A stretch of 64,000 bases of DNA, taken from assembly GCF_001619985.1 (NCBI RefSeq), contig NW_017264200.1, positions 496,001 to 560,000 of the forward strand, read 5' to 3'. The notes beneath the pieces are model-generated. The model was not told the origin of the DNA. It saw only the letters and a program-made list of their open reading frames with translations, and did not search any database. This stretch comes from Xylona heveae TC161 (lineage: Eukaryota > Ascomycota > Xylonomycetes > Xylonales > Xylonaceae). A program made the translations under genes and the position numbers. Every line of letters starts with the position of its first letter. The stretch's first letter is position 1. Below are positions 9,798-20,773 of the stretch, piece by piece.

Positions 9798-12700
9798 CTA
9801 CCAAATCCGCTTGGCAGACATGGTATACCTACTGACGCCATGCAACTGGAGGGCGTCTGGTTTTGCTGCTTTTTCGCGCGTGTTCTTCTCGCGCTCGCGG
9901 AGTTGGCGCGCGGCGTCGGGATCGTCGTGGTAGATCCAGCGGCGTTTATCTTCGTCGACTTCGACGACGCCCCAGCCGCCGATGCGTTTCCCTCCCGTGT
10001 CGACGACAATGGATTCGCGGTGTTTCATGGACTTGTATCTGCTGCGGGCGAAGCTGAGGAGACACATTCCTACAAACGAAGAGACGAAGAGTTAGTTTGG
10101 AGCGATATTTAAAAACAAACAAAAACACAACCAAAACCAAAACAAAAAAAAAGGAAAAGGGAAAAGGGAAAAGTGCTTGGGGCATAGTATGGGAGGAGGG
10201 AAGACAAGTCGCGTCCCGCGCCAATCCCTCCCCCGAACAACAGACACACACACATACACAAAAAGAGGGAAGACTTACCCAGAACGAGCTTGAGCGCAAG
10301 TAAGAGCAAAAACATGACGAGAAAGAAAATCAACATGGTCATTATGGCAATGAGGTCGTCGGTCGACCATTGCCAAAAGGCAAGAAGACGTAAAACGTTG
10401 GCCACGGGGCTTGGGAGAAATGACATGAAAGAAGAAGATGCTGACGAAGATGATGATGAGGAGGAGGAGACACCGGCGCCAAAGGCCGAAGAGCCAAGCG
10501 CGCGTCTGAAAATCAGGTCAATATGTTGCAGAGCCGCGGTCGTGACGGGTGACGAGGATGTCGATTCGACAGATGATAGGGAGGTGGCTGTTGAAGGGGG
10601 CGCAATGGGTGGAGGCATGTGCGTGGCGAGAAACATGTGGTAGGCTTGGACGGAGGCGCGGATGAAGAGGCATGAGAGGGGGATGACAGGGAGACCGAGA
10701 CGGCGAGTGAGGTTTTGGTCTGCGAATGCCTAGATATATCAAGAAGATTAGAGAAAGGAAAGGAAGATGGAAGTGACTATGAGAGGGTATATCAAAAGCT
10801 TACATTTGAGTAATAGTCCTTGGCAAGGATATCGAGAAAGCGTCCGTAGATGGCAGGCTTGGTGTTATTAAATTTTGTAATATACGCGTGTTTGAGCGAA
10901 TCGACAAGCGTTTCACTGCCCAGCACGAGCAAAAATGGCCCGAGCACTTGGCCTGTCCATTTGGGGAAAATGGTAAAGCTCTTGGGCAGAATGCTTGCGC
11001 TGTGCAAGGGAGCATTGGCCGACAAGTTGTTGCCGAGACTACCAGCGCCGGACGAGCCGCCCAGCGACGAGGATCCAAAGAGGTTCGAGCCAATACTTAG
11101 ACCGCCGACTTCGACAATGTTTCGAAGCGCGATAATCAAGAGCATCAGCCATAATTGGAAACGCTCAACGACATCCGCACAAGTCAGTTGGAAGAGGTTT
11201 TCCTTTTCAAATTTCTTAAAGACGGTGCCCTTGATCTCGACGAATTGGTTCGACATGAGCAGCGTGAGCAGGGCGTTGGAGTACGAGTTGACTGCAACGT
11301 TGAGTGTGATGACTTGGTAAAAGAGCGCCGTAGCGTGAACGACATTGTAGACGAGCGCGAGGAGGAACATCCAGAACGGTCGAATGACCTTGCTCCGGCC
11401 GTCGGCTTTTCGTTCGAGCGTCTCTTTGGAAAAGAGACATTCAAGCACGTCTTGGCCCAGAGCAGAAAAGAGACGGTCGCATACCTTGATAAGAAGGGTT
11501 AGTAGAAGTTTTGGTGCGAATAGGAGACATTACAAACCTCCAAAACATTGTATATGACGTAGAGTTTAATGGCGGCTTGGCCTCGAATGCCGTGATACAT
11601 CCGGCTGGCATCGAACCGCATCAACGCCGCGCAACTCGTAATCACGAGAAAACCTTGCAGTAGATCCGCCTTATGACTTGGAAGGAGTGCTGAGGGGGTT
11701 GATTTTGTCCTTCGATGCTTCGAGATAGTGCTCCGCTGGTGATGTTTCCGTTCCGAGTTTGTGCGCGGACGCGTGGTATTTCCATTTTCTGCTGCAATGG
11801 ATACCGAGCCATTGACTCCATTAGCCACGTTCCCGGCCAATGATGGCCGCCTTGAAGATGAAACTGCATCTGCAGATCGCCCACTATGCGCCGAATTTTC
11901 GCTCTCATGAGATTGCTTTCGTCGCCGCCACATTCGACCAAGCCCCACATAGACAAACCCTGCAATGTACCTTGTCTCATGGACAAGCGCTTGCACCCAC
12001 CACCGAATAAGGATCCCTAGAGCCTTGAAGAAGCGTAAAGGCAGAATTGTGAAAGAGTAGAGCCAAGCATCTAGACACGCCAAAGTACCAAACCACAAGA
12101 CTTTTTCCAACTCCCACGGCAACAAGAGAAAGTTGAGAAGCCGCTCAAATTTTATTTTTGAAGACTCATAAGGGAAATCGCTTGTAGACGAGCGGTGGAT
12201 GTACAGTGGAGAAGGTCGATCAGAAGACAGCTCGAGCTGGAGATACGTGGGAAGTGAGAGAGGCGGAAGAGGAATTGTTTGAGGCATCGGGGATGGGACC
12301 GGCCCAGGCGATGGCTGCGGCGCATTTGCCTTTGACTCACTGAGCTGTAACGGCGCTGGAGTGGTACGATTCGCTTTTGTGTGGGACTGAGCCGCATTCT
12401 GCAGTCTTGACGAGGACGATTTCCTCCGCATCGATGGCGGTGTAGATACTGTCCGTGAAGGTAGATTCGGACGTCCGGTGCTGCTGAAAGCGGAGGGGAG
12501 CAGTTTTCCCTTTGGATAAGGGAGTGGTGTCGGTGTGTTTTGCGCAACGTTATCCACGGATAATTGCGTCGCACCTCCTGCACTTCCAGCCCTGATTCTA
12601 CCAGCCGATAAGTTCTGCTGCTTATCAAGGCTAGGTGTATTACTCCCTTCCAAAGGAGCAATGCCTAGGCCCTCAATCCCCGGAACGTCCGCCAAAGAAG

Positions 12701-13586
12701 GCAAGCCTTTGGGTGACGGCGGAGCAGGGTGTAGCGGAATCGATTTCGGGGACGAAGTAAGCTCATGAATCTGCCGAGGCGAGAGCTTAAGGATTCGCTC
12801 CCGCTCCTGTTCATGTGTCGATGATTTCCTGCGCCCCGCGCTCTCTCCGTTGCTTGTTCTCCTCCTCTGTTCTCTATTATCGTTATTTGGCAGTTCGGGT
12901 GACGGAACTCCTTGTAATTGAACGTCGTCACTATGTGGTTGTCGTTCTGCCGACATTGCGCCTTGTCCAAATGTTGAACCAAGTACGGTTTTGCCACCAG
13001 ACTGCAGAACTCTCCTGAGCAGCATGGACTCGTCCGCGTCTTTTTGACTCTGCATTCCTTTGCCCCGCGCTGAAGTCGCATCGTCCTCCGTTGCCCCTTT
13101 CTCACCCAACCCATTCTGAGCCGCCTGATTTTCCCCTTCCTCTCCTCTGTGAAATAATCTCTCTTTTTGAAAAGGCGATATCTGCGAGGTCCGTGTCATA
13201 CCCATTTCCTCAGCAGCAGCAGGAACAGCAGGCGATCCCAGTCCCGGCGTCGTGCTCGTTTCTTCCGACAACCATGACGATTCCGAAATATGGGATAGCG
13301 CGGGGGAAAGAAGCTGCCCATTCTGAGAAGAGACTGATGATCGATGCATCTCTTCACCTTTCTCATCTGGCGCATGTCGTGATATCGGTCGCACTGTTGC
13401 TGTCGTCGTCGTTGCTGCCTGACCGGGGCCTAGCTCCAGCTCTCGCTCAAGCTCCATTTCGGAATTTAACCCGTTCTCATTCTCCATGGTCTTTGATCTC
13501 CCCTCAGCTTCAATATTAACGTTGGCTGTATCATTATTCAAAGGCAGCGAGAGCGATGTCTCATCATCGTAGGAGTCGACGGGCAT
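9798..13586 (-). CDS. EMP65: TAPT1/EMP65-family ER membrane protein
   Basis: ATG at 13586; introns 11537-11485, 10803-10730 and 10278-10070; 1,150 codons. The first ~450 residues are acidic, Ser/Pro-rich and disordered. The conserved family block (Pfam DUF747/TAPT1) begins near residue 480 with the YESSKIKFERLLNFL region and carries several membrane spans (WFGTLACLDAWLYSF; LLQGFLVITSCAALM; an FWMFLLALVYNVVHATALFY helix; LMLLIIALRNI; a late IMTMLIFFLVMFLLLLAL helix). Yeast Emp65 acts with Slp1 in guarding soluble ER proteins from degradation, and human TAPT1 is linked to cilia and trafficking. Assignment to the family is firm; transfer of the yeast role is inference. A Ser run encoded by AGC/TCC/TCA repeats (about 10440-10480) interrupts the C-terminal part, and a basic cytosolic tail ends at 9798. 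Confidence 0.88.
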
Positions 13587-14225
13587 TTTCTTTCAATGCG
13601 TCGAGTGGTGATTCTTCGTATCTGCGTATATCCTGGGTCAGGAAAGGGTTTCAGTGGCACATTAGAAATGGCATTTCTGCTCATTAAAAGCGAAGTAAAG
13701 TGACAAAGCCTTTTCCAAAAACAAAATTACGTGTATCGGGAGATGAAAGACATAAGAGCCATGTGAGAGTGCGGATGGGAAATATGTAATAAAATATTAT
13801 TTACATTCTACAGATGAAAGCAGGACAGCTCAGTTGGTTAAACAGCCATAGATAACCCGGATCGGAGAAATCCAAGGGATAAACTCCGGAGGCGGAACTA
13901 TGGCACGCACAGACCACCAATACACTCACCCTCACCGCCCTTCCGGATTCGGTTCATCAGTGGCACATAAATCACATAGTTAATTAGTAGTGTCAGGCGC
14001 CGGAATGGACATGAAGATTATATTATGTAGTCTTCTTATTGATTTCATGATGTGTCTAAGTTCCTTCCCGGAAGTAAATAAGATTGGAAATATATGGAAA
14101 GGAACAGAGGCAATGTCAACAAATAATGCTCAAATACTGCGCCCCGCTGCCTTCCCCGCCAAATGCCCGTTAAAATCAATCCAATATAACTCCAGCATGC
14201 AATGTATAAGTATTCCCGAAATCTC
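13587..14225. other. intergenic spacer, EMP65-like 5' side / DUG2 3' side
   Basis: About 640 bases holding the promoter of the EMP65-like gene and the terminator of DUG2, both minus strand. A tRNA A-box-like string (AGCTCAGTTGGTTA, 13837-13850) is present without a B box, so no tRNA is called. An inverted AT-rich stretch lies near 13780-13805. Confidence 0.55.
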
Positions 14226-17200
14226 TCAACGAGTTTGCTTTCTCGGCAACTCCCGAAACACTTTTTTAAAGATATCCCGGCTCTTATAAAGATTCGACAA
14301 TCGCAATCTTTCATTATCCAGATGGGCACTGTCACTGGCCTGGCCACATGGCAGATGTGCCGCTGGCGCATTAAATTCTGTTTCGAGGAAGCGGATCGAA
14401 GGAATCGACCCTCCTTCCCGGATGTAGAGCGGTCTGCGAGGCTTATCAGCGTACACTGTCGATTCATCATCGCCTCCGTTCGTGGGAGAAGCAACCGCCA
14501 CGGAAGAATGATCGCTGCCATTAGTAAGCGTTGATGATGTCGCAGGCTGCGATTTGCCAGTGGGTGATGTGACCGGGGTATGGACTTTGGGGAAAGCCTT
14601 GGTAAGTGGGACAGATCCTCGTCTGTTTCCGTTGATAGGTCCCCACACCTCCATGATCGCGGCCTCGAGAGTGCGGAAGATTTCATTCTCTGGATCTCCA
14701 AGCCAAGGCTCGGCCTGATGATCGACTTGGATGGAGAGGTTATTTTTGGTGCCCAAATTGGCGAATTGATCTTCGAGAAAACTGATAAGGTCCTGTCGAA
14801 TTTGCGCCGTCGATTGGTTCGGGACAAGACGGAGTGAGAGGGTGACAGACGCGCGGTGAGGGATGACGGTTGAGTTCTCCGGACCAGACACTTTGAAGCG
14901 ATGAATAGTCAAGGAGGCATCGCGCCATCGGCTCATGAGCGATGCAGTCAAGCTTTGCGGATCGCCGAGCTCTGGGTTGCGCGAAAGGAGCGCCTCAGTA
15001 ATGGCCGCATAACGTTCAATCTCGGCATCAGTGACGGGAAGGACTGGATCGTAGAATCCGGGAATGTTAATCCGACCTTGTCGGCCGGTTAAAGTGGCTA
15101 GCAACATGACCAGATCTTTTAACGGCTCGTCCATGAGCTCGCTGCCGTCAACGCCGCTGTGCAGGTCCGGCTGATTGCTTTCGACTTGAACAGTTGCGTG
15201 GATCGCGCCCCGCAGGCCATAAGTAAGGCAGGGGATATCGTCATCAAGCCAGTAGCTGTTCGCCAGCAGAATCCAGTCAATATCGCCGATTAGATTCTTG
15301 TATTTGTGGATTGCTCCCTCAAAGCCCCGAGATCCGCATTCTTCCTCGCCTTCGATCAGGAAGATGATGTCAGAGTCCAGGCTTTGTTCGGAAACAAGCT
15401 CTGCGGCAGCGTAAAGGGCAGCTAACACCGGCCCCTTGTTATCTGAAACTCCTCGGCCGTAGAGATATCCATTAATGCCCTGCATTAAAAAGGGGTCGAC
15501 AATCCATTTCGAGTGATCATTAGCTGCTGCAATCACATCGTAATGGCCATAGAAGAGGATTTTCTTTCGTTGCGCAGACTCCGAGGGCTTCCCCTTGAAC
15601 CTTGCATAGACGACCGGATTGATGTGATCTTCTGTGGTCAACATTTCTGTAACAGCACCAAAGCGTTTGAAAAGTGACCGTAGATAGCTCGCTCCTCGTC
15701 TGCATTCTCCCGCGTACTGTGTATCTGATGACACAGTCCGATAAGATACCAATCTTGCAAGAGATCCAAGCAGTTTCTCTGAGCAATTGTTAAAACATGG
15801 TTACAAAAGTAGGGAGACGCTCAAAACAAACCATTGCTAGTCTTCGAGCTGCCGATAGGATAAGTATCACAGTCATTCACATCCCAAATCGCGATGCAAT
15901 CGTCGCTCCCTCCTGTGACATAAATTCGCTGTCCGCGATAGCATGCCACTGCTGATGCTAATACTAGACCCTGGTGAGCCTGCCATCGGCACAGACACTC
16001 ATATCTCTGATTAAATTTCTTTTCCGCCAATTAGCAAACTGGTAGATCAAGCGTCCCAACTCGGCTCCCAACTCACCTTTGCAAAGCCCGTGGCTCCGGC
16101 ACTAAATACTATGCCCCAGCCAACGCTCAAAGTGTGCACGTCATCCCTGTGCGCTTTGACGCTTCGAACAAGTTGCCGCGTATCAAGGTCCCAAATGTTG
16201 ATGTCGCCCTCGGCCAATCCACCGTACAAAAACGTTCCGTCGAGCGCCAGCGAGAGAACAGAGTTGTCGCCATTTTCGAGAGCAACCAGCTCCGTGATCG
16301 CGCCACCTGCCTTGGCATCAAGACTCCACAATTTGATTGTGCCATCACCACCTCCGGAAATGAGAATATCTTCCTCACCAGTCTCCTTGTTCCCCAGACC
16401 TTTGGCTAGGAGCATGCAGTACACGTAACCGAAATGAGCATACTGGACAATATGTTGCCTTTCAATCTCGAGTAATTGACCACCCAACGCACGAACCGTA
16501 TCCGGACGTCGCGCATCGGGGCGAGGCGATGGTATGCCACCGGGACCTTTCGAGTCAAAGAACCGATGGCTGCGGAAACTCGGGTGCGACTGTAGCGTCG
16601 GCGGTGGTCGGAGGTCTTTTTGCTTTAAATCGTACCACTTGTGGTCGCGTTAGCCTACAGCTGCAGCAATGACGGTATCCTGCCGTACCTGAATGCTTGT
16701 GTTCTGTGCGCCCATATATATCGTTTTCAAGGTGGGCGAATAGGCAACGCAGAAGACATCTCCGACGTCGTACACGGAATAGATTGAATACAGCCTCCTC
16801 AGCGACCTGGTGCACCACGCCTGCAGAATATTAGTATGGTCCTCTGATGTGTTGTCGATCCGTCAACCGCACATTTACAATTCCGTCTCCACCGCTTGAA
16901 AACAGTAGCTCGCCTTCTCCTGAAACGTGAAGACCAAGAACGCTTCCCCGGTGAGCGGTAATGGATTGAATAAGCTCGTATGTCTCCAATGACCAAACCT
17001 ACATACAAGCGCGATGATTAGCGTTCCGAACGTTCAGGCGATCGCAGTCGTAAGAGAAAGCCTACCAAAATACACCCGTCCTGAGTCCCCGCATAAATAT
17101 AGCTCTCCGACACCACCAGAGCGAGAATTGACTTGTTATGCTTTACCCGGTGGAACAAGGTTGGGCTACCGCCAACCGCGGACGTTTCTCGCGGTCGTCG

Positions 17201-17308
17201 CACGACCGTATCATTCTTTAATCGCTCCAGACCAGTATCTGAGTCTCCATGGTCAGTATCGCCGGCATCGTAAGCATAGAGGCCAGAAACGGCCTTGATA
17301 TCGGCCAT
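14226..17308 (-). CDS. DUG2: glutathione-degrading complex subunit Dug2 (WD40 + M20 peptidase)
   Basis: Dug2 with Dug3 (and the Cys-Gly dipeptidase Dug1) forms the cytosolic alternative pathway of glutathione breakdown. Introns 17065-16999, 16872-16821, 16688-16638, 16076-16019 and 15831-15779 join six exons into 933 codons; yeast Dug2 is 878. The N-terminal ~420 residues hold WD40 repeats (for example ISGGGDGTIKLW, GGSDDCIAIWD). The M20 metallopeptidase half follows: FYGHYDV (zinc His/Asp), GRGVSDNKGP, the EGEEECGS catalytic/zinc glutamates, and a dimerisation domain (LHSGVDG). The C-terminus GGSIPSIRFLE is the usual last zinc-site region. ATG 17308 directly follows CCCCAG, and an ATG-AAG followed by GTAGGT lies at about 17671-17660, so a short upstream exon is possible and the true start may lie further upstream. 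Confidence 0.92.
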
Positions 17309-18595
17309 CTGGGGCGACAAAATATAAAGTAAATAGAGAATTAAGCAATTAATTCAAGCGATAGAAACATGACGTTCAAAAATGAAAACCCCGGCCGGAA
17401 GAGCTGAATGACCAATGCCGATACGGAAGCTTTCCCATACGGCTTTGGCGTTTCTCCCGTCCTTAGCTAAAGCTCCTTAGTCGGGCTATCGGCGAGCTGG
17501 ACTAAGCCGATAGCAGCCAACAACAAAAAGAATGCGAATGGAGAGAGGGGCCCAATCGAAAATATGAATACCAATCAACGGAGAAAACTTCGCGATGTTG
17601 ACTGGTGGTAGGATGGGGAAGGATACAGGATAGCTCGTGAATAGGAAATCCACCTACCTTCATGGAGCGAAACCGATGGGGATGGACTTGCAGTGCGATC
17701 TATTACGGACCAAGTCGGGAAATCCATATTGGGATAATTTTGTAAGATTCAGTCCATGGCAAGACTCATAGCTTTGTCGTGAGTCGAAAATTATTGGATG
17801 GAGCGTGATGATGGGATCAAGACTTGGAATGGTGCAATTGGTCGCAAAAGATGGATATATATCGCGCACAACTGCTGCACAAAATATTTGGGATCAGGCA
17901 TTGGCACAACATTTCTCCTGCTTTTACTTATGCTTTTGTCTCACTTCTGTTTGGGTTTTCATTACTTGATCTTTTGGTGGTAATGTAGCCAACCACATAC
18001 CGCTTTTGCATCATCAACGTTTGCGGATCCACCGGATAGAAGAAAACAGAATCGAACCCACAGGCTGTCTGCCGGGAAATACGAGAACCATGAGATGTTA
18101 ATTCTATAATCAATTACCACGCAACGCTGTTTCACTTTAATAAAATACACAGTTGTTCTCTTCTCCAGCACCGCAAATCGCAGTCGAATTGACAAAGTTA
18201 TCCAACATTCCCTAGCGGAACGAGTATTCAGTTGCCGCGATTTATTCAGCTTGGGATTTGTTTTTCAGAGTCAGTTACCTCGACACATCTCCCAGATCGG
18301 CGACATTTCGGCGGGACCACGCTGTATCTTTGGACCGAGCAATCACAAAATTAACGAATTGTCTGCGCTGCTGGCCAGTCACGCGACCTTCAATAAATTA
18401 ACTTTCAATACCTTAGACAGCTGCTCTGTGCTGACCCCTTATCAAGCACTAAAACCCAACTTATCTCCTAGATGGTCCCTTATCAGCAACAAGCTCAAGA
18501 GTGGGAGGGCTTGAGATACTGGGCAACGTAAACACGACATGCATCCTCTGCGCTGAAACCTGTCATTATTGCAGTACTAATCCGTAACAACTGCG
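17309..18595. other. divergent intergenic region, DUG2 / asparaginase
   Basis: About 1.3 kb between divergent start codons. It may include a non-canonical 5' exon of DUG2 ending with the GTAGGT donor near 17660. A B-box-like GGGTTCGATTC on the minus strand near 18052-18062 lacks an A box and a pairing T-stem. No other supported feature. Confidence 0.55.
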
Positions 18596-19972
18596 ATGAC
18601 ACTTTCATCAGAGGGAGGCATCACGCCTCGCATCATCATCCATGGCGGGGCCGGAAACATTAAGCGGGGCAACCTCGATCACGAAGCTGAGGTGACATAC
18701 TCGAACGCGATGCGGAGGATTCTCCAATCCTCAAATGCATTTCTCTCCAGACCAGAAGCAACTGCGCTGGATGCAGCTACTTATGCAGTCTCGCTGCTAG
18801 AGAATGATCCGCTCTTTAACGCAGGCCGTGGAGCGGTGTTCACACGGGCGGGCACAAATGAGCTTGAAGCTTCGGTCATGGTCTCCCGCGGCAAGAGGAA
18901 GCGGGGCGTTGGAGTAATGCTCGTTCGACGAGTCAAGAACCCAATCCTACTCGCCAAAGAAATGCTTCTTCGAGGCGAGGAAGATGACGGGGGCGGTGCT
19001 GGTGCGCACTCCCAGCTATGCGGCGAGACCATTGAAGATCTGGCCCGCGAATGGGGATGCGAGATGGTAGAGCCGGAATATTTCTACACCCAGAAGCGCT
19101 GGGATGAACATATCCGTGGCCTCCAGCGAGAGAAGGAAAGAAATTCTCAGAGCTCCGTTGAACGCTGTAATGGAACCGATTTTAATTGTAATGTCCTCAA
19201 GCCAGTTGGAGACCCTAGCTGGGATGGACACGAGTATCTTCCTCAGGGAACGGTTGGCTGTGTTGTGCTTGATCGATGGGGCACACTCTGCGCCGCCACT
19301 TCCACCGGAGGCTTGACGAACAAGCTGCCAGGCCGAATCGGAGATACTCCTACACTTGGAGCTGGTTTCTGGGCTGAGGAGTGGACAGAAGAGCATAGAC
19401 AAGTCGCTCGTTCTGTTACACAGCCCCTATACCGACCACAAGCCCGCATTTCCCCTCCGCTGCGTGAGCTGCAAAACGCGCCTTTATCGTTTCTTCGATA
19501 TGTCATTGGTGACTGCATCCCTGGTATTGGGTTATCTACCTACACGCGTCTTGTTCAAAACACCGATGGTCAACGTAGCTCAGAAAATGACTATCTTACA
19601 GAGAAGACACGCTTCTTTCGAGTATCCGGTAAACCTTCTCGAAGAGCAGTTGCAATGTCCGGAACTGGCAATGGAGACTCATTTTTACGAGTTGCTGCTG
19701 TACGTACAGCAGCAGCGATATGCCGGTTTTCTGGATCCGGGTCGTCTTTAGCAACAGCTCTAGCTCAAGTAGCCGGACCAGGAGGCGAGCTTCAGCAATC
19801 AGCAGGCGATCGCTGGGGTGTGACCGGGGAAGGGGAAGGCGGAATAATTGGCATCGAGCTGGTTAGTGGCAAAGGAAAGATCGCAATGGACATGAATTGT
19901 GGGGGAATGTTCCGAGCGTGGGTGGATGACGAGGGCGTTGCCCAGATTAGGGTGTTCAGAGATGATGCATGA
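18596..19972 (+). CDS. threonine-type asparaginase / isoaspartyl peptidase (Ntn hydrolase)
   Basis: Single-exon gene of 458 codons. Family hallmarks: IIIHGGAG at the N-terminus, FNAGRGAVFT, ELEASVM, and the autocleavage site GTVGCVVLD in which the Thr (about T219) becomes the nucleophile of the beta chain; RIGDTPTLGAG and GTGNGD complete the active site. Plant-type asparaginases and taspase-like proteins mature by self-cleavage into alpha and beta chains and hydrolyse L-asparagine or beta-aspartyl peptides. This copy is longer than the ~310-340 aa of classical members because of a polar insert before the cleavage site (about residues 170-210) and another in the beta chain, as in fungal homologues. 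Exact substrate (Asn, isoAsp or protein) cannot be read from sequence. Convergent with MAM3. Confidence 0.85.
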   Translation: MTLSSEGGITPRIIIHGGAGNIKRGNLDHEAEVTYSNAMRRILQSSNAFLSRPEATALDAATYAVSLLENDPLFNAGRGAVFTRAGTNELEASVMVSRGKRKRGVGVMLVRRVKNPILLAKEMLLRGEEDDGGGAGAHSQLCGETIEDLAREWGCEMVEPEYFYTQKRWDEHIRGLQREKERNSQSSVERCNGTDFNCNVLKPVGDPSWDGHEYLPQGTVGCVVLDRWGTLCAATSTGGLTNKLPGRIGDTPTLGAGFWAEEWTEEHRQVARSVTQPLYRPQARISPPLRELQNAPLSFLRYVIGDCIPGIGLSTYTRLVQNTDGQRSSENDYLTEKTRFFRVSGKPSRRAVAMSGTGNGDSFLRVAAVRTAAAICRFSGSGSSLATALAQVAGPGGELQQSAGDRWGVTGEGEGGIIGIELVSGKGKIAMDMNCGGMFRAWVDDEGVAQIRVFRDDA

Positions 19973-20773
19973 CTGAGGGATAGAATTGAGGATTAGATAA
20001 ACTTCGCATGTAGATTCAGAATTTGTGTCACATTGTCTGCAAGTTTGAGGTTATTGATTTGGATATGAATTCTTATTCTCGCCTTGAAGTAGAGCTAAAG
20101 CGATAATTAAACATACTAACGGTCGTTGCTCATTATCTTTATACCCTAGCTGGCCCACCAATTCATAAAAATCAGGCGGATTTTTCCCGGTGGTTAAACA
20201 TACATGTACATAGAATGAAAGCAACCGGCCAAACCCGGCAACTCGCAATGCTGCGTCGCCTTAGCCACAAAAGGAACAGGCAAGACTCGAAGGGCCTGTT
20301 CTAGTATGTATGGATACACGAAAATCAGAAGCCAATGGACCCTTGCAGAGAGACACGGTAGAGAACGCCAAGTCCAAGCTCTTGGAGCGACCAAAGGGTT
20401 TAGCCCAATCAGCGGAATTGCAATCACACCGGCTTGCTGGTGACATAATATAAAAGGACAGCAGATGAAGAAGAGGAAAGTGAAAAGAACGGGGTGAACG
20501 TCCGCTTCCTTCCGGGGAGAACACATAAAATTTTGGTCCAACCTTGAGATGCGACAAGGATGTGGCATTGATTGCCGCGAGGAATACATGGAGATAATAT
20601 ACACATGCGAGATGAGGTTGGTGATAACACATGCTAGGTTGTGGGAGTTTGGCAAAAGTGCCAAGGATCTGATTGCAGATGAAAGAGCGCTTCAAACGGG
20701 GGTAAGCGAAACAGGTCGATGGGCTAGAAGGAAACTCAAGTCATAGCGTCCGTTCGTTCAGTTAGACATATGT
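19973..20773. other. convergent intergenic region, asparaginase / MAM3
   Basis: About 800 bases shared by two 3' ends. Reading frames up to 156 codons on the minus strand lack any recognisable motif and overlap each other in different frames. I see no RNA gene or repeat. Confidence 0.55.

Noticed and set aside
10109-10636. 175-codon minus-strand frame
   Set aside because: It is exon 3 of the EMP65-like gene read through its 3' intron; the true frame leaves at GTAAGT 10278.
13830-13910. tRNA-like A box (AGCTCAGTTGGTTA)
   Set aside because: No GGTTCRANYCC B box at the right distance and no acceptor-stem pairing.
18045-18110. B-box-like GGGTTCGATTC on the minus strand
   Set aside because: No A box upstream and the T-stem does not pair.
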